Of a stretch of 7,460 bases of DNA, positions 1 through 6,294 are shown piece by piece. The position numbers and the translations under genes were made by a program. Below the pieces are notes generated by a model, which saw only the letters and a program-made list of their open reading frames with translations, ran no database searches and was not told the DNA's origin. The DNA is taken from NCBI GenBank assembly GCA_014804495.1, contig JAAUZS010000087.1, positions 7,842 through 15,301 of the forward strand, read 5' to 3'. Each line of letters opens with the position of its first letter. Position 1 is the stretch's first letter. The DNA is from Lachnospiraceae bacterium. Lineage in GTDB: Bacteria > Bacillota > Clostridia > Lachnospirales > Lachnospiraceae.

Positions 1-105
1 GTCGTAGCTGAACATATCCGCAGGATTCGGATGAAAATCGCATCATATACAGATAAATCCTACATTGAAACAGTTTGGGGGTGTGGATATAAATGGACAA
101 AGTAA
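1..105 (+). CDS. OmpR/PhoB-family response regulator, C-terminal end only
   Basis: Only the last 34 codons and the TAA stop lie in the window; the receiver domain is off the left edge. The visible residues include AEHIRRIRMKIA, then SYIETVWGCGYKW near the C-terminus. This is the recognition helix and beta-hairpin wing of the winged-helix DNA-binding domain of OmpR-type regulators, which typically end in a TVWGxGYxF-like motif. The gene overlaps the following histidine kinase start by 13 bases, so the two are translationally coupled and form a two-component pair. By family knowledge it would be phosphorylated on a receiver aspartate by the kinase and bind promoter DNA. Control of the downstream ABC transporter genes is inferred from position. 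The Cys in WGCGY replaces the commoner Val, Leu or Ile and is not expected to matter. Confidence 0.93.
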   Translation, partial: VVAEHIRRIRMKIASYTDKSYIETVWGCGYKWTK

Positions 106-1271
106 AACTGCTTTTCCATAATCTGTCATTAAGAAAAAGCATTATTGTTTATATAACCATATTTGCTTTTATCAGTGTTATTTTAAGCACATTAACCGCT
201 TCTTTTTGTAATACTGAAATAAATCATATTCGCGAGTCATATCCTCCTTCGGGAAAAAAGTTCTATCTTACTACTGAGGACGGAACTCAATTAGGCGAGG
301 GTGCATATATTGGCACGGAAACAACAGACTTAAGTAAAGAAGATGAAAGACTGCTCTCTATATTAGAGCTGCTTCCTATAATTGCCACTCCGCTTTATTC
401 TGCTTTATGTATCATAGCGGCAGCACTATTATTTTATAAAAACAAACTGAAAAAACCTCTTACAGAGTTGCGTGAAGCGTCTGAAAAAATATCAAGCAAT
501 AATTTAAATTTTGCAATAACATATGATAGTAAGGACGAAATGGGGCAGCTCTGCACTTCCTTTGAAATCATGAGACATACACTTGCAGAAAATTTTTCAG
601 AAATGTGGCGGCAGGTCGAGGAACGTAAACAGCTTAATGCTGCTTTTGCACACGATTTACGAACTCCTCTTACAGTGCTAAAAGGTTATGCGGAAATGCT
701 ACAGACCTCCGATAATGTCCAAACCAAGGAAACTGCTGTTACCATGGGAAAGCATATATCGCGCATGGAAGTCTATATAAACAGCATGAGCAGCCTGCGG
801 CGTTTAGAGGATACACGGCCGGATTACAAATCTGTTCCCCTACCGCCATTCTTATCTTCGCTACAGGAAAGCGCTCATATCGTATGTGCAAAAAACGGAA
901 AAACACTGTATCTGCAAAATGAAATCTCTGTCCCACAGTTGGTTATTGATACGGAATTTATTTCACAGGTATGCAATAATCTTGTCGAAAATGCAGCGCG
1001 TTATGCCGGAACTTCAGCAACACTATCATTTTGTATGCAGGACGAAGGCTTGCTGCTTGCAGTATCAGACGATGGGAAAGGATTTGACAAAAGAAGTTTA
1101 CACAAGGCATCAAATCCATATTTTACAGAAGAAAATGACTATTCAGAACATTTAGGGCTCGGATTATATATTTGTAAACTGCTCTGCGAACATCACGGCG
1201 GTTACTTAAAAATAGACAATATTTCAAACGGTGCAAAAGTATCTGCATTTTTTAAATCTCCTGAATTGTAG
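93..1271 (+). CDS. Membrane sensor histidine kinase (HAMP-HisKA-HATPase_c)
   Basis: This 392-residue kinase has a clear domain order. TM1 lies at about residues 17-38, followed by an extracytoplasmic segment of roughly 55 residues (about 39-93, containing ESYPPSGKKFYLTTEDG). TM2 is at about 94-115 and a HAMP linker at about 116-168. The phosphoacceptor box is FAHDLRTPLTVLKGY with His187. The ATPase domain has an N-box (NNLVENAARY, Asn296/Asn300), a G1 box (DDGKGFD, 326-332) and a G2 box (GLGLYICK, 355-362), so all catalytic motifs are intact. The start at 93 follows GGGGGTG nine bases upstream and overlaps the response regulator stop. The short external loop and the neighbouring ABC-2 exporter resemble kinases that respond to envelope stress or antimicrobial peptides. 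The ligand cannot be read from the sequence. Several antisense or out-of-frame open stretches within it are shadows. Confidence 0.96.
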   Translation: MDKVKLLFHNLSLRKSIIVYITIFAFISVILSTLTASFCNTEINHIRESYPPSGKKFYLTTEDGTQLGEGAYIGTETTDLSKEDERLLSILELLPIIATPLYSALCIIAAALLFYKNKLKKPLTELREASEKISSNNLNFAITYDSKDEMGQLCTSFEIMRHTLAENFSEMWRQVEERKQLNAAFAHDLRTPLTVLKGYAEMLQTSDNVQTKETAVTMGKHISRMEVYINSMSSLRRLEDTRPDYKSVPLPPFLSSLQESAHIVCAKNGKTLYLQNEISVPQLVIDTEFISQVCNNLVENAARYAGTSATLSFCMQDEGLLLAVSDDGKGFDKRSLHKASNPYFTEENDYSEHLGLGLYICKLLCEHHGGYLKIDNISNGAKVSAFFKSPEL

Positions 1272-1295
1272 ATAAAAAGTAGATAATTACCATTT

Positions 1296-1329
1296 ATACT
1301 CTCCATGAAAACACATGGAGGGTATTTTT
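1296..1329 (+). terminator. Hairpin terminator or attenuator between kinase and ABC genes
   Basis: The arms 1296-1307 and 1314-1325 pair as about 12 bp (core CTCCATG/CATGGAG, one G-T wobble at 1300/1321) around the six-base loop AAAACA. A T-tract runs over 1325-1329. This is a good rho-independent terminator for the regulator-kinase transcript. Because the ABC genes begin only 45 bases later on the same strand and no convincing promoter is visible in between, it may act as a partial terminator that lowers ABC expression relative to the sensor genes. Confidence 0.8.
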
Positions 1330-1374
1330 ATGCACACTTAGGCATGATTTTCTTTACGAAGAAAGGAGATTTTT

Positions 1375-2250
1375 ATGGAACTGAAAACAATAGGGCTGAC
1401 AAAAGAATTCGGCCGCAAAACTGCCGTGAATGATTTGAACATCACATTAACAAACGGCGTTTATGGATTATTAGGAGCGAATGGCGCGGGCAAAACCACA
1501 CTTATGCGTCTGCTGTGCAATATTCAGACTCCCACTTCCGGTAAAATAGTTTTGAATGATAAAAGCATTACAGAACTTGGCGAGGAGTACAGAAGTCTTT
1601 TGGGGTATCTTCCGCAACACTTCGGGTACTACCCTGATTTTACGGCACTTGATTTTCTTCTGTATGTTGCCGCCCTGAAAGGACTGGATGAAGAAAACGC
1701 AAAAAAGAAATCAAAAGAGCTTCTTGAAGCAGTGGGCTTGTCAGAAGAAAGCAGGCATAAAATCAAGACCTTTTCCGGCGGTATGAAACAGCGCCTGGGC
1801 ATTGCACAAGCCATGTTGAATGACCCCCAAATTTTAATTTTTGATGAGCCCACAGCAGGACTTGACCCTAAAGAACGGGTGCGTTTCCGTAACCTGATAA
1901 GCGCCTTTGCAAAAGACCGCATTGTGATTCTATCCACCCATATTGTTTCTGATGTGGAGTTCATAGCGGAAGAAATTATTATGATGCAGTCCGGTCAAAT
2001 CGTTAGCTTTGGAAAGCCACAGGAAATGACTGCCCAAATCAATGGGCATGTGTGGGAATGTACCGTTCCTACTGTCAAAGCAGAAGAATATGCCGTCACA
2101 TTCAACACCAGCAATTTGAGAAATACAGGAAATGGCGTGTCCATATTACGGATTATAGCAGACCATCTGCCTATGGAAAATGCAATACAAGTACAGCCGA
2201 ACCTGGAAGATTTGTACTTATTTTATTTTAAAGGAGACTTAAAAAAATGA
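1375..2250 (+). CDS. ABC transporter ATP-binding protein (ABC-2 exporter type)
   Basis: This 291-residue nucleotide-binding subunit hydrolyses ATP on the cytoplasmic face to drive the permease encoded just downstream. The visible motifs are Walker A GANGAGKTT (34-42), Q-loop Gln81 (YLPQHFGYY), signature FSGGMKQR (133-140), Walker B ILIFDEPT (153-160), D-loop AGLD (161-164) and the switch His189 (LSTHIVSD). The C-terminal ~75 residues after the core are typical of bacitracin/lantibiotic-type and YtrB-like exporters and end in an EDLYLFYF element common in these subunits. The start has an AAAGGAG site at 1362-1368, six bases before the ATG. The stop overlaps the permease start as ATGA, implying coupled translation in one operon. 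The substrate is unknown; an antimicrobial peptide or lipid is inferred from the adjoining two-component system. Confidence 0.95.
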   Translation: MELKTIGLTKEFGRKTAVNDLNITLTNGVYGLLGANGAGKTTLMRLLCNIQTPTSGKIVLNDKSITELGEEYRSLLGYLPQHFGYYPDFTALDFLLYVAALKGLDEENAKKKSKELLEAVGLSEESRHKIKTFSGGMKQRLGIAQAMLNDPQILIFDEPTAGLDPKERVRFRNLISAFAKDRIVILSTHIVSDVEFIAEEIIMMQSGQIVSFGKPQEMTAQINGHVWECTVPTVKAEEYAVTFNTSNLRNTGNGVSILRIIADHLPMENAIQVQPNLEDLYLFYFKGDLKK

Positions 2251-3332
2251 AAAAACTAATTCAATTCGAGTTGCACAAAACATTTTCAAAGCGTCTTACG
2301 CGTGCTGCTTTGATTACCTTATTGCTTTTGTCGTTCCTTTTCAGCTTTTCGTCATATCGAAATATGCATGCATATGACGGAGTAAGCAATGAAGGTTCAG
2401 GACATACAGCCGTTGAAATTGATAAATATATTGCGAAAAAATATGAGGGCTTATTAACAGATGAAAAAGTACAGGAAATGATGACCGATTTTGCTCCTAA
2501 ATTCGATTTACATGGATTGAACGCCTGCTATCTCTATCTAAATGCTATTCAGTCAGCGGTTTTTGCCCGGTTTACAGATGAAAATGGAGATTGGAACGGT
2601 CTCAGTGTTTCAGATGTATTTGGAGATGAAGATATTAAAATCGGTTATACATATGGCTGGCTTAAGACAAGCCAAAATATGGTTCCTATATTTATTATTC
2701 TTTCATTAATTATTATTATAATGACCGCACCTGTTTTCTCCGGAGAATATGGCGGAGTTGATAATATTATTCTGACAAGTAAGTATGGAAAAACAAAATG
2801 TACAATGGCAAAAGTCATTGCAAGTATTATGGCTTCCCTGATTGTAACATCAGCTGTTTCTGCAATTAACTTTATTTTGGCTTTTGTGATGTATGGAAGC
2901 AATGGTCTGAATTGCAGTATACTCTTTGCCCCCAGAGAATTTATTGATGGGTATACCGGATATATCCCGTTCAATATAACATTAGGCACATTGTTAAAAT
3001 ATCAGTTTCTTTTAGCATTTACCGGCGCAATCAGTATTACCGGTATTACATTGGTTCTATCTGCCATGTGCAAAAATCAGGTGACGGCATTAATAGCTTC
3101 TGCAGCAATTTATTTTCTCCCTTTTATAATACCGGTTTCCGAAACAAATCCGATGTTCAGGTATATAACACTTTTGCCAATATATCATGTGCAATTCATT
3201 TCCCTTATGTCAATAGAACAAATTAGGGGCGGCATGCTTTATGCACTGTTTGCAGTACCAGTTGCACTTGTATTTATAGGGATTGGTATTGTTTTATCTC
3301 GCAGAATTTTTGCCAAGCATCAAGTTTTATAA
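2247..3332 (+). CDS. ABC-2 type transporter permease
   Basis: This 361-residue integral membrane protein pairs with the preceding ATPase. Predicted membrane segments lie near residues 20-37, 145-166, 188-216, 250-274, 278-296 and 330-351, six in total. A large region between TM1 and TM2 (about 38-144) should lie outside the membrane. After TM2 comes FSGEYGGVDNIILTSKYGK (164-182), matching the E-x-x-x-G...L-x-S-x-x-G element common in ABC-2 permeases at the coupling helix. The start overlaps the ATPase stop (ATGA) and has AAAGGAG at 2230-2236, ten bases upstream. The large external loop is a plausible substrate-contact region. No candidate substrate peptide gene is visible nearby, so resistance or sensing is likelier than export of a self-made peptide. 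Confidence 0.92.
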   Translation: MKKLIQFELHKTFSKRLTRAALITLLLLSFLFSFSSYRNMHAYDGVSNEGSGHTAVEIDKYIAKKYEGLLTDEKVQEMMTDFAPKFDLHGLNACYLYLNAIQSAVFARFTDENGDWNGLSVSDVFGDEDIKIGYTYGWLKTSQNMVPIFIILSLIIIIMTAPVFSGEYGGVDNIILTSKYGKTKCTMAKVIASIMASLIVTSAVSAINFILAFVMYGSNGLNCSILFAPREFIDGYTGYIPFNITLGTLLKYQFLLAFTGAISITGITLVLSAMCKNQVTALIASAAIYFLPFIIPVSETNPMFRYITLLPIYHVQFISLMSIEQIRGGMLYALFAVPVALVFIGIGIVLSRRIFAKHQVL

Positions 3333-3347
3333 ACATAAGCTTTGAGA

Positions 3348-3938
3348 TTAATGATGGCGCCCCCCATGATGTTGGTTCGAATGATGCTGCGTCGCCCCAC
3401 TGACAGCATTCGTGCTACCATGATGGTGGCTTGCTTCCGTACAATCCAAACCACAGTTATGGTGATGCTCATAATCTCCGCAATCCGGCGGACAATCGTG
3501 GTGATGGGTTGCGTCCGTACAGTTAGTATCACTGCATCCCATTCCGCTGACAAAAGAAACATTGGTAACTGTTACAGATTCGGCATGATGCGTCTCCTCG
3601 TGTTCAGTATACGCATGGTGATGACTCTCTTCCGTACAGTCCAAACCACAGTTATGGTGATGCTCATAATATCCACAATCCGACGGACAGTCGTGATGAT
3701 GGGATGCATCCGTGCAGTTAGTGTCACTGCAACCCATTCCGTTGACAAAAGAAATAGTAGTCACTTTAACAGAATCGACATTATCTTCCCCCACATATTC
3801 AATATCCACATTGTGCTGCTCCGGCTCACTGACATCCTCCTGAATATCAGATGATATATCTTCAATCAAGTCTCTTTGTCCACATCCGGTCATAAATATC
3901 AAACATGCAGATGCTATAATGCAAAAAGATTTTTTCAT
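3348..3938 (-). CDS. His/Cys-rich repeat lipoprotein, putative metal-binding
   Basis: This 196-residue protein belongs to no family I recognise. Its signal sequence has a lipobox (IFMTGC, lipidated Cys19), so it should be anchored outside the membrane. An acidic spacer (about 24-55) follows, then two copies of a 53-residue repeat (56-108 and 121-173), 45 of 53 positions identical. Each copy contains three units of Cys-x3/4-Cys-x4-His-His-His (70-82, 84-95, 97-108; 135-147, 149-160, 162-173). The C-terminal tail adds three His-His pairs. I count 28 His and 12 non-lipid Cys in the mature chain. This composition points to binding of zinc, nickel, copper or a similar metal at the cell surface, as sensor, store or scavenger; that is inference. 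The start has a very strong GAGGAGGA site at 3945-3952. The gene is convergent with the permease and divergent from the serine hydrolase, so it appears to be its own transcript. Confidence 0.88.
   Translation of the reverse strand: MKKSFCIIASACLIFMTGCGQRDLIEDISSDIQEDVSEPEQHNVDIEYVGEDNVDSVKVTTISFVNGMGCSDTNCTDASHHHDCPSDCGYYEHHHNCGLDCTEESHHHAYTEHEETHHAESVTVTNVSFVSGMGCSDTNCTDATHHHDCPPDCGDYEHHHNCGLDCTEASHHHGSTNAVSGATQHHSNQHHGGRHH
3420..3773 (-). repeat. In-frame tandem duplication inside the lipoprotein gene
   Basis: Two 159-base copies, 3615-3773 (first in the protein) and 3420-3578, are offset by 195 bases (65 codons) and separated by a linker encoding a His/Glu-rich stretch. The longest exact match I see is 31 bases (3445-3475 versus 3640-3670). 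The DNA similarity is high enough to suggest a fairly recent duplication, and it could expand or contract by recombination. Each copy is itself built of three shorter Cys/His units with a period of about 13-14 residues. Confidence 0.92.
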
Positions 3939-3977
3939 GTATCTTCCTCCTCAAAACAAGCTGCCGAATCTGAGCTC

Positions 3978-4006
3978 AGTATATCATATTAATATGAGAA
4001 TGTCAG
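3978..4006 (-). promoter_or_regulatory. Sigma-A-type promoter for the His/Cys-rich lipoprotein
   Basis: Read on the minus strand, the -35 is CTGACA (4001-4006) and the -10 is TATACT (3978-3983), with an optimal 17-base spacer. Transcription would start near 3971, leaving about 33 bases of leader that include the GAGGAGGA ribosome binding site. Both hexamers match the consensus at five of six positions. Confidence 0.7.
3984..3997. promoter_or_regulatory. Palindrome TCATATTAATATGA in promoter spacer, candidate operator
   Basis: This is a perfect 14-base inverted repeat lying wholly between the -35 and -10 of the lipoprotein promoter and abutting the -10. A dimeric regulator bound here would block RNA polymerase. 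AT-rich palindromes do occur by chance, but the placement is suggestive. The regulator's identity is unknown; a metal-responsive repressor would fit the encoded protein. Confidence 0.45.
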
Positions 4007-4058
4007 TAACTTTACCCGCATTATATAATATTTCCAAATCCAGAATCAGTCACATGCC

Positions 4059-4087
4059 TTGACTTTAATTTTTATTTCTCTTAGAAT
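4059..4087 (+). promoter_or_regulatory. Sigma-A-type promoter for the serine hydrolase gene
   Basis: The -35 is TTGACT (4059-4064) and the -10 is TAGAAT (4082-4087), 17 bases apart, with transcription expected to start near 4094. The distance to the ATG at 4142 leaves a leader of about 48 bases with a modest GAGGT site at 4130-4134. It is back to back with the lipoprotein promoter, the two -35 elements being about 50 bases apart. Confidence 0.7.
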
Positions 4088-4141
4088 TATATTACTTACA
4101 ATTATAGTTTTACAAAACTTACGAAAATCGAGGTATTTTTC

Positions 4142-5314
4142 ATGAATAAGCAAAAATTATCCAGGCTACAGACATTACTTCAAGAAATGACAGATACAGG
4201 CTTTATATCCGGCGTAAGCTGCATGGTTTTGCAAGGCGGCGAAGAACAATGCTATTACGAATCCGGCATGCGCGATATTGCAAATGCGCTTCCCATAACA
4301 AGGGATACCATTTTCAGACTTTATTCCATGACTAAGCCGATTACATCCGCAGCAGTTATGATACTCTTGGAAGAAGGCAAAATAGATTTACTGGACCCAG
4401 TTTCCATGTACCTTCCAGGTTTTAATAATCAGTACATAATGCAAAAGGGGATGCTGATACCGGCTGTACGTCCCATTACCATCCAACATCTGCTGAATAT
4501 GACTTCCGGCCTTGCTTACGGCGGGGAAGGAAACGCCACCGAAGTCAGAACCGGTGCTTTATTGGAAGAAGTTAAGGAAAGACTGACATCTGATAATCCT
4601 CTCACAACAGTCGAAATCATGAACAGGCTGGGACAAATTCCATTGGCTTTCCAGCCCGGTGAAAAATGGCAGTACGGAATGTCGGCAGACGTCCTTGGTG
4701 CTGTTGTGGAAATAGTTTCAGGTATGCGTTTTGGTGAATTTCTGGAAGAAAGAATTTTCAAACCGCTTGGAATGAAAGATACAGGATTCTATGTACCCAA
4801 AGAAAAGCAATCGCGGCTGGCAAAGGTTTACCGCGAAACCGAAAGCGGACTGGAAGAATTTCATATTTCCCATCTGGGTGTACAGAATCGCATGGAGCTT
4901 CCTCCGGCTTTTGAATCAGGCGGTGCAGGGCTGGTATCGACTATAGATGATTTTGCCGCCTTTACACAGATGCTATTGAATAAGGGTACTTACCGCGGAA
5001 ACACTATTCTTTCCGAGAAAACCGTAGAATTTATGACAAGCGCACACTTGTCCCCCGCGCTTCAGGACTACATAAACCAATGGGAAAATCTGCCGGGTTA
5101 TACATATGCAAACCTTATGCGTATAATGAAAGACCCCGGAATGGCAGTATCCATGTCCGGCATGGGCGAATATGGATGGGATGGTTGGCTAGGTACTTAT
5201 ATGATGAATGACCCTTCCAACAATCTTACTTTATTGATTATGCAGCAGAAGACAGATTCAGGTACGACTGTGTATACAAGGAAAATGAGAAATGTAATGT
5301 TTTCTGCAATATAA
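4142..5314 (+). CDS. Serine hydrolase, class C beta-lactamase-like / family VIII esterase-like
   Basis: This 390-residue enzyme has the beta-lactamase/penicillin-binding fold signature. The nucleophile motif is S-M-T-K (Ser62, Lys65, in LYSMTKPITSAAV). The second-motif tyrosine is Tyr178 in WQYGMSADVLG, and a glycine-rich C-terminal strand holds GWDGWLGTYMMNDP (345-358). In this position true class C enzymes have KTG, whereas esterase-like relatives carry a Trp- or His-containing variant. The YGMS sequence likewise replaces YxN. These features favour ester or amide hydrolysis or a D-aminopeptidase-like role over efficient beta-lactam hydrolysis. No signal peptide or membrane segment is visible, so it is probably cytoplasmic. 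It appears monocistronic: its own promoter lies upstream and the next gene is convergent. The substrate cannot be deduced. It should not be reported as an antibiotic resistance gene from sequence alone. Confidence 0.9.
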   Translation: MNKQKLSRLQTLLQEMTDTGFISGVSCMVLQGGEEQCYYESGMRDIANALPITRDTIFRLYSMTKPITSAAVMILLEEGKIDLLDPVSMYLPGFNNQYIMQKGMLIPAVRPITIQHLLNMTSGLAYGGEGNATEVRTGALLEEVKERLTSDNPLTTVEIMNRLGQIPLAFQPGEKWQYGMSADVLGAVVEIVSGMRFGEFLEERIFKPLGMKDTGFYVPKEKQSRLAKVYRETESGLEEFHISHLGVQNRMELPPAFESGGAGLVSTIDDFAAFTQMLLNKGTYRGNTILSEKTVEFMTSAHLSPALQDYINQWENLPGYTYANLMRIMKDPGMAVSMSGMGEYGWDGWLGTYMMNDPSNNLTLLIMQQKTDSGTTVYTRKMRNVMFSAI

Positions 5315-5354
5315 AAAATAGAAATCGTTGCTGCGGCGTAATTTCCTATAATGT

Positions 5355-5395
5355 AAAAAAGATAGCCGATGTTCTCTCACAAGTTCATCGGCTAT
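5355..5395 (-). terminator. Rho-independent terminator, mainly for the minus-strand unit
   Basis: The perfect 10-bp arms ATAGCCGATG (5362-5371) and CATCGGCTAT (5386-5395) surround a 14-base loop. On the minus strand the stem is followed by a run of six T (complement of 5355-5360), a classic terminator for the 6294-7049 / 5476-6294 unit. On the plus strand only a weak T-rich tail follows, so it may also stop the serine hydrolase transcript as a shared bidirectional element. Confidence 0.88.
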
Positions 5396-5475
5396 TCTTC
5401 CATTTGTCTCTCCTTTTTATCTTGAAACGGATACCAACAAAAATACCTCCCTACTATCAAGAACGATATTGTAAT

Positions 5476-6294
5476 TTAAGATATGTAATCTGCCCAGTTT
5501 TCAGAAATTTGATCCGTCAGCCTTTGGACTGTCATTTCCAGCTCTTCCCGCCGCCTCACATAGATTTCAATCAACTCATCAAGCATCTCCAATGTACGGC
5601 CAATACGTTTGTAGAAATGTTCCGTTTCCTGCTCATGCCCTTCCAGCCAATGACGGAATTTGTTTTGTGCAAATATGATATAGGGCAATCCTTCTACATA
5701 GTTACCCAATATCCACATACTGATACCATACACTGCAGCTTCAGACATACATCGAAAATATTTGTCATAAAAAAATACAGTCTGACCAGCCCGGAAAAAC
5801 TCTTCATCAACTCCACTTCCCTTTATCATAAAGGCGAGCAACTTCTCCACACTCATCGCCTCCATGTATGGCAAGACATACTGTTCCAACGCAAGAACCA
5901 CCTCCCGCCACACTGCTTCAAAATGTTCTGCCTTGTAATAATAATGCTTCTGCTCCGGTGATTTCGGAAATTCTCCATGCCAGCGAAGATGTGTGGAAAT
6001 ATTTTCCCGCGCCTTCATAACACGCCACAACTTCCCTTCATCTAACTTTAGATATGCAAAAGGCGCTTTGCGATAATACATAAAATACCACGGTTCCAAA
6101 TTATGACCGTCTGTTCGCAGGCTGACTTCATCAATCAGATCTCCCCGAATGCGCATAAGTCGCCCTTTACTTCTTGGATGAGGTTGAAATCCTAAAGGCT
6201 TTAACATTTCCTTCAGGCGTTTCCGTACTAATTGAATGGCGTCTTTCTTATTGATAATATCTCCGTTCACAGTCCTATCCTTTCCATATTTCAT
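5476..6294 (-). CDS. Hypothetical protein, DUF4304-like N-terminal layout possible
   Basis: I do not recognise this 272-residue protein with confidence. It has no signal peptide or membrane segment, so it is likely cytoplasmic. The N-terminal part (about 18-85) carries a helix leading to LKEMLKPLGFQPHPR, then RLMRIRGDLIDEVSLR, then WYFMYYRK. This order (helix, LKPLGF, strand with Arg/Asp) is reminiscent of DUF4304-type proteins, but the match is from memory and weak. The middle is rich in aromatic residues (HYYYKAEHFEAVW) and the C-terminal ~60 residues look helical and charged (RIGRTLEMLDELIEIYVRR), possibly coiled. The ATG at 6294 overlaps the preceding lipoprotein stop as TAATG, favouring reinitiation. 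An upstream in-frame GTG at 6309 with a partial AAAGAG site would add five residues. It forms a two-gene unit with the lipoprotein and ends before a strong terminator. Confidence 0.82.
   Translation of the reverse strand: MKYGKDRTVNGDIINKKDAIQLVRKRLKEMLKPLGFQPHPRSKGRLMRIRGDLIDEVSLRTDGHNLEPWYFMYYRKAPFAYLKLDEGKLWRVMKARENISTHLRWHGEFPKSPEQKHYYYKAEHFEAVWREVVLALEQYVLPYMEAMSVEKLLAFMIKGSGVDEEFFRAGQTVFFYDKYFRCMSEAAVYGISMWILGNYVEGLPYIIFAQNKFRHWLEGHEQETEHFYKRIGRTLEMLDELIEIYVRRREELEMTVQRLTDQISENWADYIS

Noticed and set aside
886..1155. Plus-strand open frame overlapping the kinase gene
   Set aside because: It is a different frame of the kinase ATPase domain, with no ribosome binding site and no recognisable protein features.
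1629..1964. Minus-strand open frame inside the ABC ATPase gene
   Set aside because: The opposite strand encodes intact Walker A/B and signature motifs. The minus frame is Ser/Arg-rich shadow sequence with no start signals.
3420..3773. Regular repeats considered as a CRISPR array
   Set aside because: There are only two long copies, coding in frame at a 195-base offset, with no short repeat/spacer alternation and no cas genes.
3342..3854. Plus-strand open frame of 170 codons opposite the lipoprotein gene, with repeated segments
   Set aside because: Its repeats are the antisense reading of the Cys/His repeats. It has no ribosome binding site, while the minus-strand gene has a lipobox, strong ribosome binding site and promoter.
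4020..4030. AT palindrome with TATAAT between the divergent promoters
   Set aside because: No matching -35 on either strand at proper spacing. Better promoters for both flanking genes are present close by.
4142..5314. Calling the serine hydrolase an antibiotic resistance beta-lactamase
   Set aside because: It lacks YxN and KTG motifs and a signal peptide. Esterase-like relatives share these changes.
5348..5353. TATAAT on the plus strand as a promoter -10
   Set aside because: No -35-like hexamer at 16-18 bases upstream, and no plus-strand gene follows.
5404..5961. Plus-strand open frame of 185 codons
   Set aside because: It lies entirely antisense to the hypothetical minus-strand gene and its terminator region, has no ribosome binding site, and its composition looks like a shadow.
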